From assembly GCF_900143005.1 (NCBI RefSeq), contig NZ_FRCS01000022.1, forward strand, positions 1 through 64,000: 64,000 bases of DNA, given 5' to 3'. The position numbers and the translations under genes are program-made. The notes under the pieces were generated by a model. That model was not told the DNA's origin. It worked only from the letters and a program-made list of their open reading frames with translations, and searched no databases. This DNA comes from Cryptosporangium aurantiacum. GTDB lineage: Bacteria > Actinomycetota > Actinomycetes > Mycobacteriales > Cryptosporangiaceae. Shown here one piece after another: positions 24,098 through 32,910 of this stretch (positions are counted from its first letter, which is position 1; each line of letters starts with the position of its first letter).

Positions 24098-25329
24098 GGC
24101 CGCTCGCGGCGCCGGGGCACATGGCGGTCGACTATGAGCAGCGCCTCGACGTCGACCGGCTCCGGCGGTACCGGTTGGAGCGGGCTCGTGCGGCGCTGGA
24201 CTCCAGCGAGTGCGGGGCGTTCCTGCTGTTCGACTTCTACAACATCCGGTACACCACGCAGACCTGGATCGGTGGTGCGCTCGGCGACAAAATGACCCGG
24301 TACGCGCTGCTCACCCGTAACTCCGGCCCGACGCTCTGGGATTTCGGCTCGGCCGCGCGTCATCATCGTCTGTACGCGCCGTGGTTGGCGGAGGCGGACT
24401 GCCGCGCGGGCATGCTCGGGTTGCGCGGCGCGATAGCGCCGAGCGCGGGCCTGATGGCCGCGGCGGTGCGAGAGATCCGCGGCCTGCTCGAGGACGCGGG
24501 GGTGGCGGACGCTCCGGTCGGCGTCGACATCGTCGAACCGCCGTTCCTGTTCGAGATGCAGCGCCAGGGGCTGCGGGTGCTCGACGCGCAGCAGCTGATG
24601 CTCGACGCGCGCCAGCTCAAGTCGCCGGACGAGATCCTGCTGCTCACCCAGGCGGCGGCGATGGTCGACGGGGTGTACCAGGATGTGCTGGAGGCGTTGA
24701 AGCCGGGCGTCCGGGAGAACGAGATCGTGGCGCTGGTCAACCAGCGCCTGTATGCACTGGGGTCCGATCAGGTCGAAGCGGTGAACGCCGTCTCGGGGGA
24801 GCGCTGCAACCCGCATCCGCACAACTTCTCCGACCGGCTGATCCGCCCCGGTGACCAGGCGTTCTTCGACATCATCCACTCGTTCAACGGGTACCGGACC
24901 TGCTATTACCGGACGTTCAGCGTCGGCAGCGCCACCCGGAGCCAGCGGGACGCCTACCGGCGGGCCCGCGAGTGGATGGACGCGGCGATCCACGCGGTGA
25001 AGCCCGGCGTCGGCACCGACGAGATCGCCGCGCTGTGGCCGGCGGCGACCGAGTTCGGCTTCGAGGACGAGATGGCGGCGTTCGGCCTCCAGTTCGGGCA
25101 CGGGCTCGGGCTGGGGCTGCACGAGCGGCCGATCATCTCGCGGCTGAACAGCATGACCGAGCCGGTGGAGCTGCAGGCGGGCATGGTGTTCGCGCTGGAG
25201 ACGTACTGCCCGGCGTCGGACGGGTTCTCGGCGGCCCGGATCGAGGAAGAGGTCGTGGTGACGCCGGAGGGAGCCCGGGTGCTGACGCTCTTCCCCGCAG
25301 AGGACCTGGTCGTCGCGAACCCGTACTAG
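24094..25329 (+). CDS. M24 (Xaa-Pro peptidase/creatinase) family protein with an altered metal ligand
   Basis: A 411-residue pita-bread-fold protein: an N-terminal creatinase-like domain (FDFYNIRYTTQTWIG) and a C-terminal M24 domain. Metal ligands expected are Asp-Asp-His-Glu-Glu. I see Asp259 (AFFDIIHSF), His336 (FGHGLGLGLHERP), Glu369 (FALETYCP) and Glu384/385 (RIEEEVVV). The second Asp, 11 residues after the first, is replaced by Cys270 (GYRTCYYRTF instead of the usual SDxTRTF). It may therefore bind one metal or a different one, and act as a non-peptidase hydrolase or lyase, as creatinase and DddP do. GTG 24094 overlaps the previous stop. It is the last gene of the LacI-controlled operon. 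Confidence 0.82.
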   Translation: MRPLAAPGHMAVDYEQRLDVDRLRRYRLERARAALDSSECGAFLLFDFYNIRYTTQTWIGGALGDKMTRYALLTRNSGPTLWDFGSAARHHRLYAPWLAEADCRAGMLGLRGAIAPSAGLMAAAVREIRGLLEDAGVADAPVGVDIVEPPFLFEMQRQGLRVLDAQQLMLDARQLKSPDEILLLTQAAAMVDGVYQDVLEALKPGVRENEIVALVNQRLYALGSDQVEAVNAVSGERCNPHPHNFSDRLIRPGDQAFFDIIHSFNGYRTCYYRTFSVGSATRSQRDAYRRAREWMDAAIHAVKPGVGTDEIAALWPAATEFGFEDEMAAFGLQFGHGLGLGLHERPIISRLNSMTEPVELQAGMVFALETYCPASDGFSAARIEEEVVVTPEGARVLTLFPAEDLVVANPY

Positions 25330-25345
25330 GGCCGCGACGGACACG

Positions 25346-25397
25346 GTAAGTGGGCGCGTTCAGGCGACCTATGGCCCGCCCGACTGCGCCCACTTAC
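25346..25397. terminator. Hairpin between convergent genes
   Basis: GTAAGTGGGCGC (25346-25357) pairs perfectly with GCGCCCACTTAC (25386-25397) across a 28-nt loop. It lies between the M24 stop at 25329 and the stop of the convergent oxidoreductase gene at 25412. No T-tract follows, so factor-assisted or bidirectional termination is more likely than a classical intrinsic terminator. Confidence 0.55.
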
Positions 25398-25411
25398 GCG
25401 GAGGCGACGCT

Positions 25412-26191
25412 CTAGCCGTTGACCTCGTCGCGCCAGGTGAGCCACTCGCGCAGCTCGCGGTAGTCGTAGTCGGGCCCGTTGGCCTCGATCGTGAACAGCG
25501 TGACACCCAAGTCCAGCAGCGTCTGACCGGTCTCCGCGGGCTTGCCGCTCACCCCGGCGGAAATCTCGATCTCGGCCGGGTCGCGCCCGACGTCGGCGCA
25601 GTGCCTGCGCAGGACGCCGATCTTGTGCTCGACCTTCTCGGGGTCGCCGAACGTGTGCCAGATGTCGGCGTGCTTGGCGACCAGCCGCAGCGTCTTCTTC
25701 TCGCCACCGCCGCCGATCAGCACCGGGATGTCCCTGGTCGGCTCCGGGTTCAGCTTTCCCAGCCGCGATTCGATGCGCGGAAGGGCCTCGGCGAGGTCGT
25801 CGAGGCGGCCGCCGGCGGTGCCGAACTCGTAGCCGTACTCCTGATAGTCCTTCTCGAACCAGCCGGAGCCGATGCCGAGGATGAGCCGGCCGTCGCTGAT
25901 GTGGTCGACGGTGCGCGCCATGTCGGCCAGGAGTTCGGGGTTGCGGTAGCTGTTGCAGGTGACCAGGGCGCCGATCTCGACCCGGGAGGTCTGCTCGGCC
26001 CAGGCGGCGAGCATCGTCCAGCACTCGAAGTGCTTGCCGTCGGGGTCCCCGTAGAGCGGGTAGAAGTGATCCCAGTTGAACAGGATATCGACGCCGATGT
26101 CCTCGGCTTCGGCAGCCGCACGGCGGATGGACTGGTAGTCGGCGTGCTGGGGCTGGAGTTGCAGCCCGACGCGTACTGGCCTGGAGCTCAT
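25412..26191 (-). CDS. LLM class F420-dependent oxidoreductase
   Basis: A 259-residue luciferase-like oxidoreductase of the short actinobacterial F420-type group. Marks are VGLQLQPQHADYQSIRRAAAEAE, DILFNWDHFYPLYGDPDG, IGALVTCNSYRNPELLADMARTVDHIS, DGRLILGIGSGWFEKDYQEYGYEF and IPVLIGGGGEKKTLRLVAKHADIW. These bind the deazaflavin F420 and reduce or oxidise small organic substrates. The gene is single, convergent to the M24 gene and divergent from a hypothetical gene. Cofactor assignment is by family likeness only. Confidence 0.85.
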   Translation of the reverse strand: MSSRPVRVGLQLQPQHADYQSIRRAAAEAEDIGVDILFNWDHFYPLYGDPDGKHFECWTMLAAWAEQTSRVEIGALVTCNSYRNPELLADMARTVDHISDGRLILGIGSGWFEKDYQEYGYEFGTAGGRLDDLAEALPRIESRLGKLNPEPTRDIPVLIGGGGEKKTLRLVAKHADIWHTFGDPEKVEHKIGVLRRHCADVGRDPAEIEISAGVSGKPAETGQTLLDLGVTLFTIEANGPDYDYRELREWLTWRDEVNG

Positions 26192-26282
26192 GCCGAAAGC
26201 CTAGTTGCGCTGCAGCTCCCGGCCTCGAAAGGCGCGTGCTGACCGTGGTCCGGGCGCGCCGACAGCGGCATACTCACCAAGC

Positions 26283-26888
26283 ATGCGCGTGGGGATCGCC
26301 CATCACTTCGGGTGGGCCGTCGCGGTCACGGCGTCGGCCGACCACCGGGTCGTCGACCGGAGGCGGCTCGTGCTGGTCGAGCCCGGGACGCCTGCGGCGC
26401 CCATCCACAGCGACGGTAAGGGCCTGGACGACGCCGCGGCGGCGGAGCTGGTGGCCCGGGTGCGGGCGTCGGCGGGCCGGGCCACGGCGGCGTCGCTGGA
26501 CGAGTTGGCGGCTGCCGTGCCCGACCCGATCGTGTCGATGTCGCTCCGCGCCTGGCCGCTCGATTTTCCGGACGACATCGCGATCCAGCGACGGGTGCCG
26601 TACGAGGCCCGCGCCGACTCCGTCATGTACCGGCAGATCCTCGCCGAGGCCGCCCGTGCCCGGAACTGGGACGTTCACCTCTTCGAGGCCAAGGACGTGG
26701 AGAGTCGCGCAGCCGGAATCCTCGGAGAGCGCGCCACCGACGTCCTGCACGGTCCGCGGACGACGCTCGGGCCGCCCTGGACGAAGGATCACCGTACGGC
26801 GCTGGCGGCCACGATCGTGGCCGCGGAAGCAAGGAGGAACTTCAGGCTTGAGCGAACCCCCGACGACGCCCGCACCGAACGCCGGTAG
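26283..26888 (+). CDS. Conserved-looking hypothetical protein, 201 aa
   Basis: A 201-residue soluble protein without a domain I can name. The N-terminus [20 protein letters not shown], the middle [35 protein letters not shown] and the C-terminal [21 protein letters not shown] look like a folded cytoplasmic protein with an alternating helix pattern. Start ATG 26283 was chosen because coding-like sequence begins there. It is followed after 11 bp by the DUF4352-like gene, with which it may be co-transcribed. Confidence 0.65.
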   Translation: MRVGIAHHFGWAVAVTASADHRVVDRRRLVLVEPGTPAAPIHSDGKGLDDAAAAELVARVRASAGRATAASLDELAAAVPDPIVSMSLRAWPLDFPDDIAIQRRVPYEARADSVMYRQILAEAARARNWDVHLFEAKDVESRAAGILGERATDVLHGPRTTLGPPWTKDHRTALAATIVAAEARRNFRLERTPDDARTERR

Positions 26889-26899
26889 CGTCGCTGCAC

Positions 26900-27760
26900 A
26901 TGACGTACCCACCCGATCCGCAGCAGCCCTACGGCGCCGGGCCGCAGCAGCCCTACGGGGCACCGCCGCCCAACCTGCCGCCGCCCCCCTCCTCGTACGG
27001 TGATCAGCCCTCGTACGGGCAGCCCCAGTACGGACAGCCCGCGCCGGGCGATCCCCAGTACGGGCAGCCCCAGTTCAACCAGCCTCCCTACGGCCAGCCC
27101 GCATACGGGCAGCCCCCGTACGGGCAGCCTCCGCACGGCCAGCCCCCGTACGGCCAGCCGCCGAAGAAGTCCTCCGGCGGCAAGATCGCGCTGTTCGTGA
27201 TCGGCGGCGTCGTCGCGTTATGCCTGGTCTTCGGCATCATCGGTGCGGTCGCGTACAACATGCGCGACACCGACTCCGGGTCGAGCAGCGACAGCCCCAG
27301 CTATTCCGCGCCTCTCGGCGGAAGCGACGCGCCCACCCCCGGCAGCACCCAGCAGGGGTCGGACGGCGCGCTGAACAAGCCGGTCCGCGACGGTGACGCT
27401 GAGTTCGTCGTGAAGTCCGTGAAGTGCGGTGTGACCTCCGTGGGCCAGTACACCCAGTACAAGCCGAAGGGCCAGTTCTGCCTGGTGGACGCCACGGTGA
27501 AGAACCTCGGCAGCTCACCGCTCGGTCTGACGGTGGCGTCGGCGAACGAGGCGTTCACGAAGTCCGGCGAGAAGTACGACCTGGACATCACCGGGTCGGT
27601 CGCCGCGAACGAGGACACCTCGAAGTTCCTGTCCGACGTCGCGCCGGGCTCCAGCACCGAGGTGACCTGGGCGTGGGACATCCCGGCGGGACAGACGATC
27701 ACGAAGCTGACGCTCTACGAGTCGTTCGGGAGCGACGGCGTCTCCGTCACGGTGTCCTGA
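26900..27760 (+). CDS. Membrane-anchored DUF4352-like protein with PYGQP repeats
   Basis: A 286-residue protein in three parts. Residues 1-90 are a disordered Pro/Gln/Tyr/Gly tail with about ten PYGQP-type repeats. Residues 94-120 form one hydrophobic helix ([20 protein letters not shown]). The outside part has a Ser-rich linker and an immunoglobulin-like domain ([45 protein letters not shown]), as in DUF4352/telokin-like proteins. The topology would be tail in, domain out. Such proteins are common in actinobacteria and of unknown role. It converges with the carboxylesterase gene with a 14-bp overlap. Confidence 0.82.
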   Translation: MTYPPDPQQPYGAGPQQPYGAPPPNLPPPPSSYGDQPSYGQPQYGQPAPGDPQYGQPQFNQPPYGQPAYGQPPYGQPPHGQPPYGQPPKKSSGGKIALFVIGGVVALCLVFGIIGAVAYNMRDTDSGSSSDSPSYSAPLGGSDAPTPGSTQQGSDGALNKPVRDGDAEFVVKSVKCGVTSVGQYTQYKPKGQFCLVDATVKNLGSSPLGLTVASANEAFTKSGEKYDLDITGSVAANEDTSKFLSDVAPGSSTEVTWAWDIPAGQTITKLTLYESFGSDGVSVTVS

Positions 27761-29276
27761 TTTTGTTCCAGAGCGCGCATCGGTGGTCGGCGGCGTAGGC
27801 GGCGTCGTCGATCAGCCCGCTCTGCCCGTCGGCCCGGAGCGCGAGCAGACGGCGCTTCGGCCCGTACGGTAGCCACGGGTCACCGCCGCGGATGAACGCG
27901 CCCCAGCGCCGGGTCATCTCGGCGGCCAGCCGACGTTCGGCGGCGTCGAAGGTCGGGGCGATCGGCGTGCCGTTGTCGAAACTCGGCCACAGGTAGGCCA
28001 GTTCGGCGGCGTGCCCGGCGCCCCACACGTACCCGGGGATCGGCCAGAGCCCCGGCCCGGTCCGGTGCGCGAACTCGTACCCGTACACCCGTGTCCAGCG
28101 AGCGAAGTCGGTCCACGACCCGCGCGTCCCGCAGCCGCCGATCCTCGTGAGCAGCCCGGAGTCGGTGAAGATCGCGCCGACCAGGTAGGCCGGGGTGAAC
28201 GGGTCGGCGTCGGCGGGCCAGGGGTAGTGGGCCAGCACCGCGTCGGCGCCGGTCGCGAACCGGCCCCGGACCCACGCGACGTACTGCGCCTGCGACCAGC
28301 CGATCATCTCCAGCGCGAACGTGCGGCCCTCGTCGCGGTTCGCCCCGAGCACCAGCGGGACCCGGGCAAAACGTCCGGCCCGCACCGCGTCGGCCGGCGC
28401 GACCGGCAGCGTGGGTGTCCCGGCGACGAGCCGCGGCTCGAACTCGGCGCCGGCGTCCAGCAGCGCTGCGGTGGAGCGTCCCCGCAGGCAGGACGCCGTG
28501 TCGCAACCGAGGTTCCGGGCGAACGCGGTGGCCGCGCTCATGGCGTCCGACTGAGAAATGCTGGTGCACGAGCCGGACTGGATCATCGCGCGGGCGAACA
28601 GCCCGCGTGACGCGGGCGCCGTCAGGTGCCCGCAGACCGACCAGCCACCGGCCGACGAACCGCCGACCGTCACCGACGCCGGCGAGCCGCCGAAGGCGGC
28701 GATGTTGCGGTGGACCCAGCGCAGCGCGGCCTGCTGGTCCTGGAAGCCGTGGTTGCCGCTGTCGGCGCCCAGCGACGGGTGCCGGAGGAACCCGAGGACG
28801 CCCAGGCGGTAGTTGAACGTGACGCCGATGACGCCGGTGCGGCGGACGAACGTCGCCATGTCCATCTGGGCGGAAGTGCCGTTGGCCAGCCCGCCGCCGT
28901 GGATGAACACGTAGACCGGCAGCCGGTCGCCGGGCTTGGTGCCGGCCGGCCGCTGGACGTTGACGAACAGGCAGTCCTCGGACTCCGTCCGGGGGCCGTT
29001 GGTGCTCGCCAGTGCCGCGCAGCGGTCGCCGAACGTGTCGGCGTCGCGGACGCCCGCCCAGCGCGGCGCGGGCCTCGGTGGTCGCCAGCGGAGCGGTCCG
29101 ACCGGCGCGGCGGCGTACGGGATGCCGAGGAAGCTGTCGACGCCGTGCTCCCGGACGCCCTCCACGGGGCCGCTCTCGGTCCGGGCGGTGGGCCCGGACG
29201 GCGTGCCGCTGAGCGTGGTAACCGCGAGCACGGCGGCCAGCAGGGTGGCGACCCACCTCATCGGACGGTGAGCCAT
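27747..29276 (-). CDS. Secreted type B carboxylesterase
   Basis: A 509-residue carboxylesterase/lipase of the COesterase family with a signal peptide ([24 protein letters not shown]). Family motifs: [40 protein letters not shown] (oxyanion hole), the nucleophile Ser in [13 protein letters not shown], and a Glu region [13 protein letters not shown]; the C-terminal His is expected near [13 protein letters not shown]. It hydrolyses esters outside the cell. ATG 29276 has GGGGGA upstream; a longer reading to 29312 is less likely because it would precede the signal peptide with charged residues. Confidence 0.87.
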   Translation of the reverse strand: MAHRPMRWVATLLAAVLAVTTLSGTPSGPTARTESGPVEGVREHGVDSFLGIPYAAAPVGPLRWRPPRPAPRWAGVRDADTFGDRCAALASTNGPRTESEDCLFVNVQRPAGTKPGDRLPVYVFIHGGGLANGTSAQMDMATFVRRTGVIGVTFNYRLGVLGFLRHPSLGADSGNHGFQDQQAALRWVHRNIAAFGGSPASVTVGGSSAGGWSVCGHLTAPASRGLFARAMIQSGSCTSISQSDAMSAATAFARNLGCDTASCLRGRSTAALLDAGAEFEPRLVAGTPTLPVAPADAVRAGRFARVPLVLGANRDEGRTFALEMIGWSQAQYVAWVRGRFATGADAVLAHYPWPADADPFTPAYLVGAIFTDSGLLTRIGGCGTRGSWTDFARWTRVYGYEFAHRTGPGLWPIPGYVWGAGHAAELAYLWPSFDNGTPIAPTFDAAERRLAAEMTRRWGAFIRGGDPWLPYGPKRRLLALRADGQSGLIDDAAYAADHRCALWNKIRTP

Positions 29277-29383
29277 GGGGATCCCCCGTGGTTCGAAAAC
29301 TCTTCGTAACAATGTGGACTCTGAGGGTAGGGCCGGTGGTATACGCCGTCAATGCTCTGATCTGATCGAGAAAAGGAGGGAAT

Positions 29384-29773
29384 GTGGCTACTCCGGAGGA
29401 GCTCTACCAGCGCTACGTCTACGCGGGTGCGATGACGCGGGACGCCGAAGCGGTCGCCGCGCTGTTCACCGACGACGGCGTCTACGAGGCGCCGCTCGTC
29501 CCACCCGGCCATCCGTTCCCGCGACGCCTGGCCGGCCGGGACGAGATCCGCCGTGGCCTGAGCGAGTACTACCGTCGTCCGCAGCCGACCACCGGGCCCG
29601 TCGACGTCGAGCGCACCCGGTACGTGCTGCACCGGCCGGAGCCCGGCGTGCTCATCGCGGAGGTCGACACCGTGCTGGTGGACCACGATCCGATCTCGCT
29701 CGTGCAGATCTTCCGCGTCCGCGACGGGCTGGTGGCGTCGCTGCGGGACTACTTCGATCCGGCCGTCGTGTGA
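29384..29773 (+). CDS. SnoaL-like/NTF2-fold protein
   Basis: A 129-residue protein with the cone-shaped SnoaL/NTF2 fold pattern: EELYQRYVYAGAMTRDAEAVAALFTDDGVYEAP, GRDEIRRGLSEYYRR and SLVQIFRVRDGLVASLRDYFDP. Members are small cyclases, isomerases or ligand-binding proteins; nothing here identifies which. It starts with GTG 29384 after AAAGGAGGG, a strong ribosome site. It converges on the crotonase gene with only 3 bp between stops. Confidence 0.82.
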   Translation: MATPEELYQRYVYAGAMTRDAEAVAALFTDDGVYEAPLVPPGHPFPRRLAGRDEIRRGLSEYYRRPQPTTGPVDVERTRYVLHRPEPGVLIAEVDTVLVDHDPISLVQIFRVRDGLVASLRDYFDPAVV

Positions 29774-29776
29774 GTG

Positions 29777-30532
29777 TCAGCGCCCGGCGGTCACCGACTC
29801 CATGTACCGCCGGAGGCGCCCGCCCTCGACGCCCGCCACCCAGAGATCACGCACGCGCGCGTCGTGCAGCGGCCGGTATCGGTCGATCCGCTCCTGGACC
29901 GGCAGCCGCAGCTGCTGCTTCGTCAACCCGAACGTGTCGGGCGGAATCGACGCCAGCCGTCGCGCGGTGGCGAGCGCGGTGTCCCGCAGCGTGTCGGCGG
30001 GCACGAGCCGGTCGACGAACCCGGCGGCGAACGCGCCCGGCGGATCGACGGTGTTCCCGGTGACGATCGCCGCGCGGGCCGACTGCTCGCCGATCGCGAA
30101 CCGGACGATCTCCAGCGCGACGGGCGGGAACGGCACACCGGCGACGAGTTCGGTCACCCCGATGCGTGCTCCGGACTCCACGGCCAACCGCTGGTCCGCC
30201 GCGCAGGCGAGGACGGCGCCGCCGGCGATCGCGTGGCCGTTGAGCGCCGCCACCACGGGTTTGTCCAGCGTGAAGACGGACAGGAACGCGTCGCTGAGCG
30301 CCGGCAGGAAAGCGTCCACATAGGCAGCGCCACCGTCGACGACCCGCCACAGGTCGACGCCGGCCGAGAAGCACGAACCGGTGCCGGTCAGGACCACCGC
30401 CCGGGACGCGGAGCGGGTCAGGCGATCGAAGACCGCGGTGATCTCCCGCAGCAACTCGACGTCGAGCGCGTTGACCTTCCCGTGGGCCAGGCGTACGACG
30501 GTGACGCCGTCGACGTCCTCCTGCTCGATCAT
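29777..30532 (-). CDS. Enoyl-CoA hydratase/isomerase family protein
   Basis: A 251-residue crotonase-fold protein acting on acyl-CoA thioesters. Oxyanion-hole segments are CFSAGVDLWRVV and NGHAIAGGAVLACAADQRLA, and a catalytic Glu is likely in GVTELVAGVPFPPVALEIV. Whether it hydrates, isomerises or does something else cannot be told. It starts 10 bp after the stop of the ECF41 sigma factor gene, so the two form a likely operon. This is unlike typical ECF41 loci, which carry a carboxymuconolactone decarboxylase, oxidoreductase or epimerase. Confidence 0.85.
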   Translation of the reverse strand: MIEQEDVDGVTVVRLAHGKVNALDVELLREITAVFDRLTRSASRAVVLTGTGSCFSAGVDLWRVVDGGAAYVDAFLPALSDAFLSVFTLDKPVVAALNGHAIAGGAVLACAADQRLAVESGARIGVTELVAGVPFPPVALEIVRFAIGEQSARAAIVTGNTVDPPGAFAAGFVDRLVPADTLRDTALATARRLASIPPDTFGLTKQQLRLPVQERIDRYRPLHDARVRDLWVAGVEGGRLRRYMESVTAGR

Positions 30533-30542
30533 CGGTGCCTCC

Positions 30543-31436
30543 TCAGCGGCTCACGGTGGTCTCCCGTACCACCCGTGACAGCTTCTCGGGATTGCGCACG
30601 TAGTAGAACCCGGTGATCAGGCCGTCGTCGATCCGCAGCGCGACGACGCCGTCGATCTCGCCGCCGATCCGGACGAGCAGCGCCGGGCCACCGTTGACCT
30701 GGACGGGTTCGGCAGTAGGGGCGGTGTCGAGCTTCGCGAAGCCGCCGGTGAACAGGCGGACCACCTTGTCCGCCCCCACGACCGGCCGCAGCACGGTCTG
30801 CTTCACCCCGCCACCGTCGCCGATCACGACGACGTCCGGCGCGAGCAGGTCGAGCAGGCTCTGCACGTCGCCGGTCTCCAGGGTGTGCCGGAGCGCGTCG
30901 AGCGCGTCCCGGGTCTGCTGCGGAGACGCGGGTACGCGCGGTCGGCGCGCGGCGACGTGGGCTCGTGCCCGGTGGGCGATCTGCCGGACCGCGGCCGGAC
31001 TCTTGTCGACGGATTCCGCGATCTCGCCGTATCCGAAGTCGAACACCTCGCGGAGGACGAAGACCGCCCGCTCGGTCGGCGTGAGCGTCTCCATGACCAG
31101 CAGCATCGCCATCGAGACGCTCTCGGCGAGCTCGACGTCCTCGGCCAGGTCGGGAGAGGTGAGCAATGGTTCGGGCAGCCAGGCTCCGACGTAGGTCTCC
31201 TTGCGCCTGCCCAGCGTGCGGATCCGGTTGAGCGCCTGACGCGACGTGATCCGGACCAGGTAGGCGCGGTGGTCCCGCACCGTGTCCAGGTCGACCGTCG
31301 TCCACCGCAGCCAGGTCTCCTGCAGGACGTCCTCCGCGTCGGCGGCCGAGCCGAGCATCTCGTAGGCAACCGTGAAGAGCAGGTTGCGGTGGGTGACGAA
31401 CGCCTCGGTCGCGGCGTCCGGTTGACCGTGGTCCAT
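30543..31436 (-). CDS. sigJ: ECF41-type RNA polymerase sigma factor (SigJ-like)
   Basis: A 297-residue ECF sigma factor with the fused C-terminal SnoaL-like domain that defines ECF41. Region 2 is HRNLLFTVAYEMLGSAADAEDVLQETWLRW; region 4 is LTPTERAVFVLREVFDFGYGEIAESVDKSPAAVRQIAHRAR. The C-terminal domain carries GDGGGVKQT and, near the end, YYVRNPEKLSRV, which correspond to the conserved DGGGK- and NPDKL-like motifs of the group. The fused domain modulates activity in place of an anti-sigma factor. A TGTCACA box upstream suggests it drives its own gene. Confidence 0.9.
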   Translation of the reverse strand: MDHGQPDAATEAFVTHRNLLFTVAYEMLGSAADAEDVLQETWLRWTTVDLDTVRDHRAYLVRITSRQALNRIRTLGRRKETYVGAWLPEPLLTSPDLAEDVELAESVSMAMLLVMETLTPTERAVFVLREVFDFGYGEIAESVDKSPAAVRQIAHRARAHVAARRPRVPASPQQTRDALDALRHTLETGDVQSLLDLLAPDVVVIGDGGGVKQTVLRPVVGADKVVRLFTGGFAKLDTAPTAEPVQVNGGPALLVRIGGEIDGVVALRIDDGLITGFYYVRNPEKLSRVVRETTVSR

Positions 31437-31478
31437 GCCCAGCTCCCGCCTGTCGCTCTCGACCGTGCCACAGCACGA

Positions 31479-31505
31479 GACACCGGCGCGGCGCCGGGTG
31501 TGACA
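31479..31505 (-). promoter_or_regulatory. Candidate ECF41 autoregulatory promoter
   Basis: On the minus strand TGTCACA (31505-31499) is followed after 16 bp by TGTC (31482-31479), 43 bp before the sigJ start. From memory, ECF41 promoters carry TGTCACA at -35 and CGTC at -10, so the first box is exact and the second matches three of four bases. Confidence 0.5.
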
Positions 31506-31560
31506 GCGCCGTGGTCGCGCCTGGCTGGACCGGCGCGGGGGCCGGTGAGCGGCCGGGCGG

Positions 31561-32736
31561 TCAGCCGTTGGCGGTCGTGCGATCGCAGGTGACGACGGCG
31601 CCGCGCAGCTCGTAGCTCATCAGCGCGTCCGACCAGCTCATCCGGGGCGTCTGCACGAGCCGGAGCCCCGGGACCCGGAACAACCGGTCCAGGAACACCC
31701 GGGTCTCGTTGAGCGCGACCTGCGCACCGGGGCACCGGTGGCTGCCGTCGCCGAAGCTCAGGTACGCGCTGGTGTGGTTGACCGCCCCCGCGCGGTCGGC
31801 GTCGAGCGTGAACGGGCACGCGCCGACCGCGGCAGCGTCCACGTTGGCGTCCCGGATGCTCAGCGCGAGCAGTTCGCCCTCGTGCGCCGACCCGGACGGC
31901 AGCGCGGCGTCGGCCGTCGCACGCCGGTGCAGCATGGCGGCGACCGGCTCCAGCCGGAGGATCTCGATCAGGATCGCGAGCTGGCCCTGCTCGTCGGCGG
32001 CGAGGAAGCGGGCGCGCAGCTCGTCCTTCTCGAACAGGTGCCAGGCGGCCATCACGATGAACTCGCGGGTCGTGACCATGCCGGCGACGGCGTAGGTCAT
32101 GCATTCGATCAGGATCGCCTTGTTCGGGTAGTTCTCGTCGATCAGGTGCGAGATGACGTCCTCGCGGCGCTGCGCACGCCGGGTGCGGATGGCGGGGAGC
32201 ACGTCACGCCGGTAGAAACGCAGGCCGTTCACCGCGGTCACGAGCTGGACGAGCGCGCGGATCGGTAAGGCCCGGTGGTGGTAGCGGGTGGCGAAGAGCG
32301 TCCCTTGGATGCGCCGCGCCATCGCTTTTTGGTTGCTGTCGGTCAGGCCGACGATGTCCGCGGCGACGGTGACCGCCAGCTCGAAACTGATCGTGTCGAG
32401 CCGTCCTCCGCCGGCCGCCCGCAGGCCGGTGAGCAGCTCGTCGGTGGTCCGCTCCATCACCGCCCGGTACCGCGTCGCGATCGCCTTCGGTGTGAAGAAC
32501 CGCGCGATCGCGGTGCGCTTCTGCCGGTGTGCCTCCCCGTCCAGGAAGAACACCGACGCGAACTCCGGGTCGACGGCCGGGGCGTCCTTCGCGCCGGCAC
32601 CGGCCTGCCGCATGCCGGTGCTGCGCAGGACCTCCCGGGCGGGCGTGAAGCCGGAGATCACGCGCGCCCCCGGCGCCGGCCGTACCCGCTCCGCCGCGAG
32701 CGCAGCGGACTTCCGATCGTCCCCGGACACGTCCAT
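31561..32736 (-). CDS. Cytochrome P450
   Basis: A 391-residue soluble bacterial P450 that hydroxylates or couples an organic substrate with electrons from a ferredoxin. All core motifs are present: I-helix AGMVTT (218-223), E-x-x-R in EILR (258-261), and the heme loop FGDGSHRCPG with Cys335. The early part FFLDGEAHRQKRTAIARFFTPKAI is the C-helix heme-propionate region. ATG 32736 follows GAGGGGGG. There is no ferredoxin gene beside it. It is divergent from a solute-binding lipoprotein and lies upstream of sigJ on the same strand; I see no pathway link. Confidence 0.9.
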   Translation of the reverse strand: MDVSGDDRKSAALAAERVRPAPGARVISGFTPAREVLRSTGMRQAGAGAKDAPAVDPEFASVFFLDGEAHRQKRTAIARFFTPKAIATRYRAVMERTTDELLTGLRAAGGGRLDTISFELAVTVAADIVGLTDSNQKAMARRIQGTLFATRYHHRALPIRALVQLVTAVNGLRFYRRDVLPAIRTRRAQRREDVISHLIDENYPNKAILIECMTYAVAGMVTTREFIVMAAWHLFEKDELRARFLAADEQGQLAILIEILRLEPVAAMLHRRATADAALPSGSAHEGELLALSIRDANVDAAAVGACPFTLDADRAGAVNHTSAYLSFGDGSHRCPGAQVALNETRVFLDRLFRVPGLRLVQTPRMSWSDALMSYELRGAVVTCDRTTANG

Positions 32737-32910
32737 GGCGGCCCCCTCAGGACGGGGCGCCCGATGTTTGCGAGCGCCCACTCTCTTGTGGTGTCAAAAG
32801 TATGCCATCGCAGTCGACGCTTTCCGGCAAATGCTGTGACCTGTGTTCTTGCTGTGCATTCGTCGCGCTAGGGTGACCGGGCTCAAATCCACCGAGGTAC
32901 GGGGAGTCCG

